From Roseovarius atlanticus (lineage in GTDB: Bacteria; Pseudomonadota; Alphaproteobacteria; Rhodobacterales; Rhodobacteraceae): a stretch of DNA of 49,229 nucleotides. Positions 36,598 through 45,279 of the stretch are shown here, one piece after another. Numbering within the stretch: the first letter of the stretch is position 1; every line of letters begins with the position of its first letter. The position numbers and the translations under genes were made by a program. Below the pieces are notes generated by a model. The model did no database searches, was not told the origin of the DNA, and saw nothing but the letters and a program-made list of their open reading frames with translations. Location: contig NZ_LAXJ01000001.1 in NCBI RefSeq assembly GCF_001441615.1, forward strand, positions 1-49,229, in the 5' to 3' direction.

Positions 36598-38016
36598 TTA
36601 TGGCAGCCAGCGCTGGACCAGCCGCACGACCCGCTTGACGCCATCGCTTTCGAACAGCCGCGGCGTGAAATAGGCCCCCGCCGCACGCTTGTTGATTTCC
36701 CCCAACGTGGGGTAAGGCGCAACCATGGCGCTGATATGCTTCATTTTCAAGTTGTTGGCGAGGGCCAAAGCCCATGTATGGATCAGCTCGCCCGCCTGTG
36801 CGCCGACGATGGTGGCCCCAACGGGCCGGCCGCCGACCACCATGACCTTGACGAAGCCCGTGGTTTTACGTGCGGCGATGGCCCGGTCGTTGCCGTCATA
36901 CTCGGCCCGCGCGACCTCCAGCTTCGCGCCATGTTCCTTGCGCGCCTGCGCCTCGGTCAGGCCGACCTGCGCCAGTTCCGGGTCGGTATAGGTGGTCCAG
37001 GGCAGGTGTGCAGTGCTGGCCTTGGCAGGCAGGCCCAGCACGGCGGAGCGGATGACGATACCCGCGTGAAACCCCGCGACATGGGTGAATTGCAGGCCGC
37101 CAGCGACGTCGCCGATGGCGTAGACCTTCGAATTGCTAGTCTTGAGCGCGGCATCGACCGTTATGCCCGCCTTGGTGGTCTTGATGCCTGCCGCGTCCAG
37201 ATTCAGACGGTCGATATTGGGCTTGCGGCCCACGGCCATCAGAAGGTGCGATCCTTTGAAAACCCGGCCGTCCTTGGTTTCCACCTCGATCGCGCCGGCC
37301 TCGCCGCGCACCTGCGCCGCGGCCGCGCCCTCTATGATTTCAAGCCCTTCATTGCGCAGGTGATCCAGCACGACCGCCGCCGCTTCTGGATCGTCCTTGC
37401 CAAGCGCCTTGTCGCCTTCGATCACCGTGACCTTGCAGCCGAGCCGCAGATGCGCCTGCGCCATTTCCATGCCGATGGGCCCGCCGCCGATAACCAGCAG
37501 GTGCTCGGGCTTTTCGCGCAGGTCGAAGAGCGTCTCGTTGGTCTCGAACGGCACGTCCTCGAGCCCCGGAATGGGCGGCACGAAGGGCGAGGAGCCTGTG
37601 GCGATGACGATCCTTCGGGCGCGGATGGTCGTTTCCCCGGCCTTGACCTCAGTGGGCGAGATGAACTGGCCGTAGTCGCGGATGACCTTGACGCCCAGTC
37701 CCTCGAACCGCTCCTGACTGTCATGCGGGGCGATGGTGGCGATCACGTCGTGCACGTGGTCCTTGGCGGCGGCGTAGTCCACGCTGGGCGCCACGTTGTC
37801 GACACCGTAAGGGGCGGCATGGGCCTGGCCATAGGCGGCCTTGGCCGAGGCAATCAGCGCCTTGGACGGCACGCAGCCGAAATTGAGGCAGTCGCCGCCC
37901 ATCTCGTGACCTTCCAGCAGGACCACGTCGGCGCCCATCTGAGCGGCGCCCGAGGCGACGGAAAGACCGCCGGAACCGGCCCCGATGACGAGGATGTCAG
38001 TCTTGATATCGGCCAT
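36598..38016 (-). CDS. MerA/dihydrolipoamide dehydrogenase-like FAD/NAD(P) disulfide oxidoreductase
   Basis: This 472-aa flavoprotein belongs to the pyridine-nucleotide disulfide oxidoreductase group. The FAD motif is VIGAGSGGLSVASGAAQMG, the redox-active disulfide is Cys43-x4-Cys48 in GGDCLNFGCVPSK, the NAD(P) motif is VIGGGPIGMEMAQAHLRLG, and the dimer domain is C-terminal. It lacks the N-terminal metal-binding domain of many mercuric reductases. It lies 3 bases downstream of the TVP38-type gene, a pairing that recurs in bacteria. It may reduce a membrane-associated or thiol substrate, which is not known. Confidence 0.88.
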   Translation of the reverse strand: MADIKTDILVIGAGSGGLSVASGAAQMGADVVLLEGHEMGGDCLNFGCVPSKALIASAKAAYGQAHAAPYGVDNVAPSVDYAAAKDHVHDVIATIAPHDSQERFEGLGVKVIRDYGQFISPTEVKAGETTIRARRIVIATGSSPFVPPIPGLEDVPFETNETLFDLREKPEHLLVIGGGPIGMEMAQAHLRLGCKVTVIEGDKALGKDDPEAAAVVLDHLRNEGLEIIEGAAAAQVRGEAGAIEVETKDGRVFKGSHLLMAVGRKPNIDRLNLDAAGIKTTKAGITVDAALKTSNSKVYAIGDVAGGLQFTHVAGFHAGIVIRSAVLGLPAKASTAHLPWTTYTDPELAQVGLTEAQARKEHGAKLEVARAEYDGNDRAIAARKTTGFVKVMVVGGRPVGATIVGAQAGELIHTWALALANNLKMKHISAMVAPYPTLGEINKRAAGAYFTPRLFESDGVKRVVRLVQRWLP

Positions 38017-38019
38017 GGC

Positions 38020-38751
38020 CTAGATGTCCTTCTTGCCGCGCACGGTCTTGATCACGATGGGGAGGGCTGCCAGCACGCACAGTCCGAGGATCGGGCCGAT
38101 CACCTGCGGCTCCCAAAGCAGAGAGAGATCGGGACGTTCGCCGCGGTCGAACACCTCTCCCAGGCCGACGCCGATCCATGTGAACACGATGGCCCCGGGG
38201 ATGATGCCCACCGCGGTGGTCCAGAGGAAATTGACGAAGCGCACGCCGACCAGTGCAGGCAGCAGGTTGGCCACGAAGAACGGCACGACCGGCACAAGGC
38301 GCATCAGCAAAAGCACATTGATTTCATGCTCGTGCAGGCCGGTCTTGAACTTCTTCAATGTTCCTTCCGAGGCGTCCATCCTGGCCGCGAGCGTTCTCCC
38401 CAAACCCCAGCGCGCGGCGAGGAAGATGGCCGAGGCCCCGATGACCGCCGCCGTGACGTTGAACGCAGTGCCCAGGGCAAGCCCGAAAAGAAAACCGCCG
38501 GTGACCGAGGCCACCGCAGCCCCGGGCAGCGAGAAGGCGACGATGGCCACGTAGACCGCCACGAAGATGCCCGCCAGTAGAACGTAGTTTTCGTCGCGGA
38601 ACGCCAGCAAAGCCTCACGATTGTTGGCCAGCGTGTCGAACGTCAGGTAGTCGCGCAGCGTGAAGTATCCCACCACGGCGGCGATCAGGATCACGGCCAG
38701 GGGCGCGTGGCGAATATAGGCAGGACGCTTGGTGTCGTCGGCAGTGTCCAT
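38020..38751 (-). CDS. TVP38/TMEM64 (DedA-like) membrane protein
   Basis: This 243-aa protein has an N-terminal helix followed by the VTT domain: SLPGAAVASVTGGFLFGLALG and LLMRLVPVVPFFVANLLPALVGV, then PGAIVFTWIGVGLGE. Eukaryotic relatives act as lipid scramblases; the bacterial role is uncertain. It is the first gene of the three-gene minus-strand unit with the flavoprotein and sensor kinase. It is divergent from rpmH with about 286 bases between. Confidence 0.88.
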   Translation of the reverse strand: MDTADDTKRPAYIRHAPLAVILIAAVVGYFTLRDYLTFDTLANNREALLAFRDENYVLLAGIFVAVYVAIVAFSLPGAAVASVTGGFLFGLALGTAFNVTAAVIGASAIFLAARWGLGRTLAARMDASEGTLKKFKTGLHEHEINVLLLMRLVPVVPFFVANLLPALVGVRFVNFLWTTAVGIIPGAIVFTWIGVGLGEVFDRGERPDLSLLWEPQVIGPILGLCVLAALPIVIKTVRGKKDI

Positions 38752-38939
38752 GAGGGGGTTCGGGTCCGGTGCGATCGCGTGTTCCTCATAGATGAGCCAT
38801 TATCGGATGCCGCGCCAGACGCTTCACGCGGGGGTGATGCGCGGTGATGGGTTTGGAGCCTTTATGTCGGGTTCGGGCCCGGTTTGTAACAAAGCCAACC
38901 GTGCGGGCAGGGTTTTTGTTGCAAAAGCCAATCGGATGT

Positions 38940-38968
38940 TTGACTTGGGCTTCGCGCGCCCCTATAGA
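38940..38968 (+). promoter_or_regulatory. Sigma-70-type promoter of rpmH-rnpA
   Basis: TTGACT (38940-38945) and TATAGA (38963-38968) are separated by exactly 17 bases, a strong match to the housekeeping promoter. Transcription would start near 38975, leaving a leader of about 60 bases before rpmH. The rest of the intergenic region from 38752 shows no gene. Confidence 0.75.
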
Positions 38969-39037
38969 CCGGGCTTCAATACGAATTCCGGCTTTCGCGA
39001 TTCCTGAGCGAGGCCAAGAACACCGGAGAGCCGAGCG

Positions 39038-39172
39038 ATGAAACGCACGTATCAACCCTCGAACCTGGTCCGCAAGCGGCGCCACGGTTTCCGCGCGCGC
39101 ATGGCCACCAAGGCCGGCCGCAAGATCCTGAACGCGCGTCGTGCGCGTGGCCGCAAGTCGCTGAGCGCGTAA
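39038..39172 (+). CDS. rpmH: 50S ribosomal protein L34
   Basis: This 44-aa, very basic protein is L34. The N-terminus [20 protein letters not shown] and the end [18 protein letters not shown] are diagnostic. It follows a strong promoter and is followed 24 bases later by rnpA, the conserved order in bacteria. Confidence 0.99.
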
Positions 39173-39196
39173 GCGCCAGCCAGGACCTGTACGGAC

Positions 39197-39589
39197 ATGA
39201 CACCGCCGGAGGCCCTCGTGGATGACACGGGGAACATGCCCCCGGCGGTTTCCGTTTGCGTGGACATCCTCAAGAAACGCCCCGATTTCCTGGCCGCCGC
39301 CAAGGGGCGCAGGCAGGCGATGAAGGGCCTGGTGCTGCAAATGCGGGATCGGCGGGACGACTGCGACACGATCCGGGTGGGGTATACCTGTTCCAAGAAG
39401 GTGGGCAACGCCGTCACCCGCAACCGGGCCAAGCGGCGCTTGCGCGAGGTAGCCCGCAAGGTACTGACAAACAAGGGAAAACCCGGCCACGACTATGTGC
39501 TGATCGGGCGCGCCGGGGCCACGGTGGAGCGTGATTTCCAGGGGCTGTGCGAGGATCTGCGCCGGGCGCTGGCCTCGGTGCATAAATGA
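39197..39589 (+). CDS. rnpA: Ribonuclease P protein component
   Basis: This 130-aa basic protein assists the RNase P RNA in cutting the 5' leader from tRNA precursors. The signature CSKKVGNAVTRNRAKRRLRE is present, as is HDYVLIGRAGA near the end. The ATG at 39197 has a weak, distant ribosome binding site; a GTG at 39218 has GGAGG 5 bases upstream and may be the true start, giving 123 aa. It overlaps yidD by 4 bases. Confidence 0.96.
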   Translation: MTPPEALVDDTGNMPPAVSVCVDILKKRPDFLAAAKGRRQAMKGLVLQMRDRRDDCDTIRVGYTCSKKVGNAVTRNRAKRRLREVARKVLTNKGKPGHDYVLIGRAGATVERDFQGLCEDLRRALASVHK

Positions 39590-39834
39590 GCCCGCTGGCG
39601 CATGTACTGGCCCTGCCGGTCAAGGCGTACCGGCTGATCTTCAGCCCCTGGGTGGGGTTCAATTGCCGGTATCAGCCGACATGCAGTCAATACGCGCTGG
39701 ACGCCTTGCGTACGCATGGCGGCCTCAAGGGCGGGTGGCTGGCGGCGCGCCGGATCGCGCGGTGCAACCCTTGGGGCGGCTGCGGCTATGACCCGGTGCC
39801 GGGCAATGGAGAGGCGCGCGATGAAGCGTCCTGA
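39586..39834 (+). CDS. yidD: Membrane-protein insertion efficiency factor YidD
   Basis: This 82-aa protein has the family block LIFSPWVGFNCRYQPTCSQY and the cysteine-containing CNPWGGCGYDPVP, with an N-terminal amphipathic helix. It helps YidC insert membrane proteins. It overlaps rnpA by 4 bases upstream and the sulfotransferase gene by 14 bases downstream. YidC itself is not in the window. Confidence 0.96.
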   Translation: MSPLAHVLALPVKAYRLIFSPWVGFNCRYQPTCSQYALDALRTHGGLKGGWLAARRIARCNPWGGCGYDPVPGNGEARDEAS

Positions 39835-40699
39835 GACACTGGCGCAGATGAACGCGGCGCTGGCGCGGTTCGCCACCGAGCATGGCGTCGAGACGGGGCT
39901 GGCCTATCGCCCGGATCGCACCGACATCTTCATTTCGCCCTACAGCAAGTGCGGCACCACCTGGATCACTCAGATCGCGCATGGCCTGCGCTCCGGCGGG
40001 GACATGGCGTTCGACGAAATTACCGAGGCTGTGCCGTGGCTGGAACTGGCCCACGATATGGGCCGGGACGTTAACGCCCCGCAACCGTACCGTCCGAAGC
40101 TTTTCAAGAGCCATCTGCCTTGGGGGGTGATTCCCGAAGGCGGGCGGTACATCGTGGTGCTGCGCAATCCGGTGGATGCGATGGTGTCGCTTTACCGGTT
40201 TTTCGACGGCTGGATGTTCGAGCGCGGGGCGATTTCTCTGGAAAACTTCGCGGAGTACTATCTGGATCGGATGGGCCGCGAGGATTACTGGAGCCATGCG
40301 TCGTCCTGGTGGGGCGTGCGCGACCGCGACGACGTGCTGCTGCTGGCCTATGAGCACATGAAGCGCGACTTGGCGAAGAGTGTCGCGCAAGTGGCGGATT
40401 TCATGGGAATATCCGATGAGCGGACACGCGCCGTGGCGGAGGCTCAGGCGACGCTGGTTTTCATGAAGGCGCATGGGCGGAAGTTCGACGACCATCTTGT
40501 GCGACAGGCCCGCGATGCGGCCTGTGGTCTGCCGCCGGGCGGCGAGGCCAGCAAGGTGGCCAGCGGGCAGGCCGGGGCGGGGCAAGCGCAGATCAGCGCG
40601 GAGATGCGCAACGCTTACGCCCAGAAATGGCGCGAAACGATGGGCGCGGCACATGGGCTGGAGAGCTATGACGACGTGCTGGCGGCGCTGGAAGATTAA
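39821..40699 (+). CDS. PAPS-dependent sulfotransferase
   Basis: This 292-aa protein resembles cytosolic-type sulfotransferases. The 5'-phosphosulfate loop is SPYSKCGTTWITQ (usually PKSGTTW), and the 3'-phosphate block is VLRNPVDAMVSLYRFF. It should transfer sulfate from PAPS to a hydroxyl or amine of an unknown acceptor. GGAGAGG lies upstream of the ATG at 39821, which is inside the end of yidD. The frame is open further upstream but only as a shadow of yidD. Its position in the rpmH-rnpA-yidD cluster, where yidC is often found, is notable. Confidence 0.86.
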   Translation: MKRPETLAQMNAALARFATEHGVETGLAYRPDRTDIFISPYSKCGTTWITQIAHGLRSGGDMAFDEITEAVPWLELAHDMGRDVNAPQPYRPKLFKSHLPWGVIPEGGRYIVVLRNPVDAMVSLYRFFDGWMFERGAISLENFAEYYLDRMGREDYWSHASSWWGVRDRDDVLLLAYEHMKRDLAKSVAQVADFMGISDERTRAVAEAQATLVFMKAHGRKFDDHLVRQARDAACGLPPGGEASKVASGQAGAGQAQISAEMRNAYAQKWRETMGAAHGLESYDDVLAALED

Positions 40700-40763
40700 C
40701 GGCGCCTTGAGGCTCCGGGCGCGAACTCAGGGCGATTAACAAAGGCGATCGGTCGAATTCGGC

Positions 40764-40803
40764 GTCTGTATCACGTCGGTATTTGTGTCTGTATCGCGAC
40801 GGT
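40764..40803 (+). repeat. Two imperfect 17-bp direct repeats
   Basis: GTCTGTATCACGTCGGT (40764-40780) and GTCTGTATCGCGACGGT (40787-40803) differ at two positions and are spaced with a 23-base period. They lie in the convergent gap between the sulfotransferase and the Amt-family gene. Function is unknown. Confidence 0.55.
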
Positions 40804-40867
40804 GCGGCACGCGCGGGGGCCGAATTAACGGGGCGTGCGGCGGTAACGGGTGTTTGACGGGGTGGCT

Positions 40868-40895
40868 GGGTGGGTTGGAAACCCACCCTACGGGG
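40868..40895. repeat. Dispersed hairpin repeat, copy 1
   Basis: GGGTGGGTT (40868-40876) and AACCCACCC (40880-40888) form a perfect 9-bp stem with a 3-base loop, followed by TACGGGG. A related element with the same ACCCACCCTACGGGG tail lies at 43612. Elements of this type are scattered in many proteobacterial genomes between genes. Confidence 0.65.
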
Positions 40896-40976
40896 TGTCC
40901 CGCGGGACGGGCGCGGAAACGCATCGCGGCGACAGGGTGATCCCCGCCGCCGCGACACCGTGAGTGATATCAGATG

Positions 40977-42347
40977 TCAGCCCTTGGCGATGGGCGTGTC
41001 CTCGCGGGTGGGCACGTCAGGCTCCAGCCCCCAGCGCAGACCGTCGAGACCGGCGGCCATCTCGTCGTCGGTGTTGCGCAACCCGATCGTCACTTTCAGG
41101 ATCAGCGCGGTCACGAGGCCGGTCACCAGACCCGCGCCAAGACAGACCACGATGCCGATGAGCTGCATGGTCAGACCGATCTGGCCATGCTGGAAGGCAT
41201 ACTCGCCTTCCTCGAACCCGAAGTAGCCGCCGCGCGGCGTGCCGGCCTCGAGGATGCCGACCATGATCAGGCCGTAGCTGCCCGCGCCGAGGAAAAGCGG
41301 CAGCAGCTTGTGCTCGTCGAATTCGCGCTTCAGCGTGAATTCATAGACGATGTAGGAGATGACCGGCGCGCCCAGGGCCACCAGGAACATCTCGCCCGGC
41401 TGGTAGACGTCGAAGCCGCAGGCTCCCGCCACGTAGCCCGCAAGGGGCCCCAGCAGCAGGTAGGCGTATTTGCGCGTGGCATAGGCGAGGATGCCGCCCG
41501 TCACCGCGCCGCCGGCCCAGGCCATGGCATAGTTGTTCACGGCAAGGCCGACGCTGGTGTCGGCCATGGTGACGCTGACCGCCAGCGCCTCGGGGTCGAA
41601 GAAGAAGAGACACGAGACGATGACCATCGGCAGGCCCGCGAAGATGGTCAGCAGACCCACCGCCGCCAACCCGATGCTGGGCGCGTGGTAGCCCGAGACC
41701 ATGGGGTGCGGATTGAACATGCCGGGACGCTGGCCCAGCATCGGCACCAGCGCCAGCGCCATGCCGGTGGGAAAGAGATAGACGAAGCCCACGCCGAAAA
41801 AGTCGTGAAAGCCCGCGTTGGTCAGAGGGCCGACCGAGCCCCAGGTGTAGAAGCTGAGGATCGAGGAGGCCACGGCGGCCACGACGCAGAGCACGTAATA
41901 GGCCGAGGCCTTGATCCGTTCGGACACCGCGAAGTGGAAGAGGATGTTCACGATCCCGGCGAATACCGCGAGGAAGAAGACGAAGATCTGGAAGGTGTTC
42001 AGCCCCGGAAAGGTCGCCGGATCGGTGGTGGAGGCGTTGGCGTTCAGCATCCCGCCGAAAAGCCACCAGTCGCGCAAGGAGTCGCCCATGGTCGCGCCTT
42101 CCATGATGTAATACTGCGCCGCCCAGAAGCCGAAGCCGATCGCGAAATAGGTGGTAAAGCCCAGAAAGAAGCCCATGACCTTTTCAATGGTCGAATTGAA
42201 CAGGCTTTTGCGCCGGGTGGTGCCTGCGTCGATCATCAAGAGACCGACGACGACGGTGATCGCGCCGACGGTGCCTGAAAGATAGACAAGGTTCTGGACA
42301 AGGGAATTGAGGGTGACCTGGTCGGCCTGAATGGCTGCGAGATCCAT
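40977..42347 (-). CDS. Divergent Amt-family (ammonium-transporter-like) membrane protein
   Basis: This 456-aa protein has about 11 hydrophobic helices and clear Amt features: VSERIKASA matches the AERIRFSA block of AmtB, and HDFFGVGFVYLF aligns with DFAGGTVVHINA, keeping Asp182. By eye, the first pore histidine (His168 in AmtB) is Tyr190 and the second (His318) is Ala355. True ammonium channels keep at least most of this twin-histidine site, so the substrate may differ or the protein may be a sensor. No glnK-type gene is adjacent. A ureohydrolase gene lies upstream on the same strand, with 244 bases between. Confidence 0.82.
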   Translation of the reverse strand: MDLAAIQADQVTLNSLVQNLVYLSGTVGAITVVVGLLMIDAGTTRRKSLFNSTIEKVMGFFLGFTTYFAIGFGFWAAQYYIMEGATMGDSLRDWWLFGGMLNANASTTDPATFPGLNTFQIFVFFLAVFAGIVNILFHFAVSERIKASAYYVLCVVAAVASSILSFYTWGSVGPLTNAGFHDFFGVGFVYLFPTGMALALVPMLGQRPGMFNPHPMVSGYHAPSIGLAAVGLLTIFAGLPMVIVSCLFFFDPEALAVSVTMADTSVGLAVNNYAMAWAGGAVTGGILAYATRKYAYLLLGPLAGYVAGACGFDVYQPGEMFLVALGAPVISYIVYEFTLKREFDEHKLLPLFLGAGSYGLIMVGILEAGTPRGGYFGFEEGEYAFQHGQIGLTMQLIGIVVCLGAGLVTGLVTALILKVTIGLRNTDDEMAAGLDGLRWGLEPDVPTREDTPIAKG

Positions 42348-42591
42348 TTTGGGTGTGTCCTCCGCTGTTGGGTTTCTGTGTTCGTCCGGGCCGGACAGGT
42401 GATGACGCGCAACGGCGAACCAAAACTGTACCGAAACGAAACTGGCATCCTATTGAGTTATTTATTTTGATTAAATGTTACGCGAAAATTAGCGTATGTG
42501 AAGGATAAAAGGGCGCGAAAATAAGATTAGGCGCAGAATTGCGTCAGACCTCTCCCACAAAGAGGACCAAATATATTCCAATTTTTGGAAA
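42348..42591. other. A+T-rich region between ureohydrolase and Amt-like genes
   Basis: The part from about 42430 to 42590 is much richer in A+T than its surroundings and probably holds the promoter of the Amt-like gene. TTCCAA-TT-TTTGGAA near 42576-42589 is a small inverted repeat just after the ureohydrolase stop and could act as a terminator. I could not fit a sigma-54 site with exact spacing. Confidence 0.4.
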
Positions 42592-43545
42592 TCAGCCGCG
42601 GGCGTGGAAAATGAAGCCCAGCAGGTTCAGAAGCACCTGCGCGGCCAGGATCGAGGTGGAGCCGGCGGGATCGTAATCGGGGGCGACCTCGACCAGGTCG
42701 ATGCCCACGATATCGTGGCGTCGGGCGACCTCTTGCAGGATTTCCAGCACGTCGTAATAGAGGAAACCGCCGTGGCTGGGCGTGCCGGTGCCGGGTGCGA
42801 TCGAGGGACAGAAGGCGTCGATGTCGATGGTGATGTAGACGCGCGCGCCATCGGGGATGCGGTTTGCCGTGGCCCAGGGCCCAAGGTCGCGCACCTGCCG
42901 CACCGACAGGATGTCCGAGCCGCGCGCCCGGGCGTCGTCATAGCCTTCCTTGGCGGTCGAGCTGACATTGCGGATGCCCAGCTGGGTCAGGCCGGTCACG
43001 TATTCCTTTTCGGCAGCGCGGCGCATCGGGTTGCCGTGGCCGAACCGGACGCCGTGGCGCTCGTCGACGAAATCGAGATGGGCATCGATCTGCAGGATGT
43101 GGATGTCGCCCTGATCGTCAAAGGCGTTGATGCAGGGGATGTTGATTGAATGATCACCGCCAATCGTGACGGGCAGGGCGCCCGCGGCGAGGATGGCGCG
43201 CACGCCCGCCTCGATATTGGCGTGGGATTTCAGCGTGTCGGTGTGCACGATGTCGGCGTCGCCGATATCGACGATGCTGACCGAGCCGGGCAGGTAGGTG
43301 GCGTCGTCCTCGTGGTCATAGGCGCCGGCATGGCCGAAGGAAAAGAGCGTCGAGGCCTCGCGCACGCCGCGTGGACCGAAGCGGGCGCCCGAGCGCCATT
43401 GCGTGCCCGCGTCGAACGGCGCGCCGAGGATGGCGACGTCGGCGTCGATCTTTGTCCAGTCCGAGACGTAGGGCCGCTTGCCGAAGGTGGAGATGCCGAC
43501 GAAGGGCAGGTCGAGCCGGCCGCTTTCATATCCGTGTTTGCTCAT
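42592..43545 (-). CDS. Agmatinase-family ureohydrolase
   Basis: This 317-aa enzyme hydrolyses a guanidino compound to urea and an amine. The binuclear metal ligands are all present: GGDHS (His132), DAHLD (Asp154, His156, Asp158) and DIDAF (Asp241, Asp243), followed by PGTGTPSHGG. Position 246, usually Asp in DIDxxDP, is Cys here; this residue is not a metal ligand. Agmatinase is the default call, but guanidinobutyrase, proclavaminate-amidinohydrolase-like or guanidinase activities occur in the same family. It lies upstream of the Amt-like gene on the same strand. Confidence 0.88.
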   Translation of the reverse strand: MSKHGYESGRLDLPFVGISTFGKRPYVSDWTKIDADVAILGAPFDAGTQWRSGARFGPRGVREASTLFSFGHAGAYDHEDDATYLPGSVSIVDIGDADIVHTDTLKSHANIEAGVRAILAAGALPVTIGGDHSINIPCINAFDDQGDIHILQIDAHLDFVDERHGVRFGHGNPMRRAAEKEYVTGLTQLGIRNVSSTAKEGYDDARARGSDILSVRQVRDLGPWATANRIPDGARVYITIDIDAFCPSIAPGTGTPSHGGFLYYDVLEILQEVARRHDIVGIDLVEVAPDYDPAGSTSILAAQVLLNLLGFIFHARG

Positions 43546-43611
43546 GGGCGGTATCCTTTGGTTGAGGCGACGCTAGCTTGGCGCGGGACGTATTGGCAAG
43601 AGCGGCGGCGC

Positions 43612-43637
43612 GTGGGTTTTCACCCACCCTACGGGGC
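43612..43637. repeat. Dispersed hairpin repeat, copy 2
   Basis: GTGGGT and ACCCAC form a 6-bp stem around a TTTTC-type loop, followed by CCTACGGGG. The tail is identical to that of the copy at 40868 over about 15 bases. It lies in the divergent gap between the ureohydrolase and guaB genes. Confidence 0.65.
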
Positions 43638-43650
43638 TGTGACGGGCGGC

Positions 43651-43671
43651 ATCCCGGACGTGATCCGGGAT
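43651..43671. repeat. Second hairpin repeat type upstream of guaB
   Basis: ATCCCGGA and TCCGGGAT form a perfect 8-bp stem with a 5-base loop (CGTGA). Elements resembling ATCCCGGA-N-TCCGGGAT are common intergenic repeats in alphaproteobacteria. It has no T-tract and is 115 bases before the guaB start, so it is not an obvious terminator. Confidence 0.6.
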
Positions 43672-43749
43672 CTCGCAGTGGGGCGGCCCCCTGTCATCTG
43701 CGCACACCCGCCAATCGGGCCTTTCCATTCCGTCCGACCCGTGCAATAG

Positions 43750-45234
<1,485 letters not shown>

Positions 45235-45279
45235 TCCGTTTCAAAACAACGCGTTGCGCGACACAGTTAAGGTCGCGCC

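Noticed and set aside
36145..38580. 811-codon plus-strand frame
   Set aside because: It is antisense to the sensor kinase, flavoprotein and TVP38 genes, all of which have clear motifs.
42348..42430. Possible sigma-54 promoter for the Amt-like gene (TGG...TGC on the minus strand)
   Set aside because: The spacing between the GG and GC elements is 9 bases instead of 10, so the match is not convincing.
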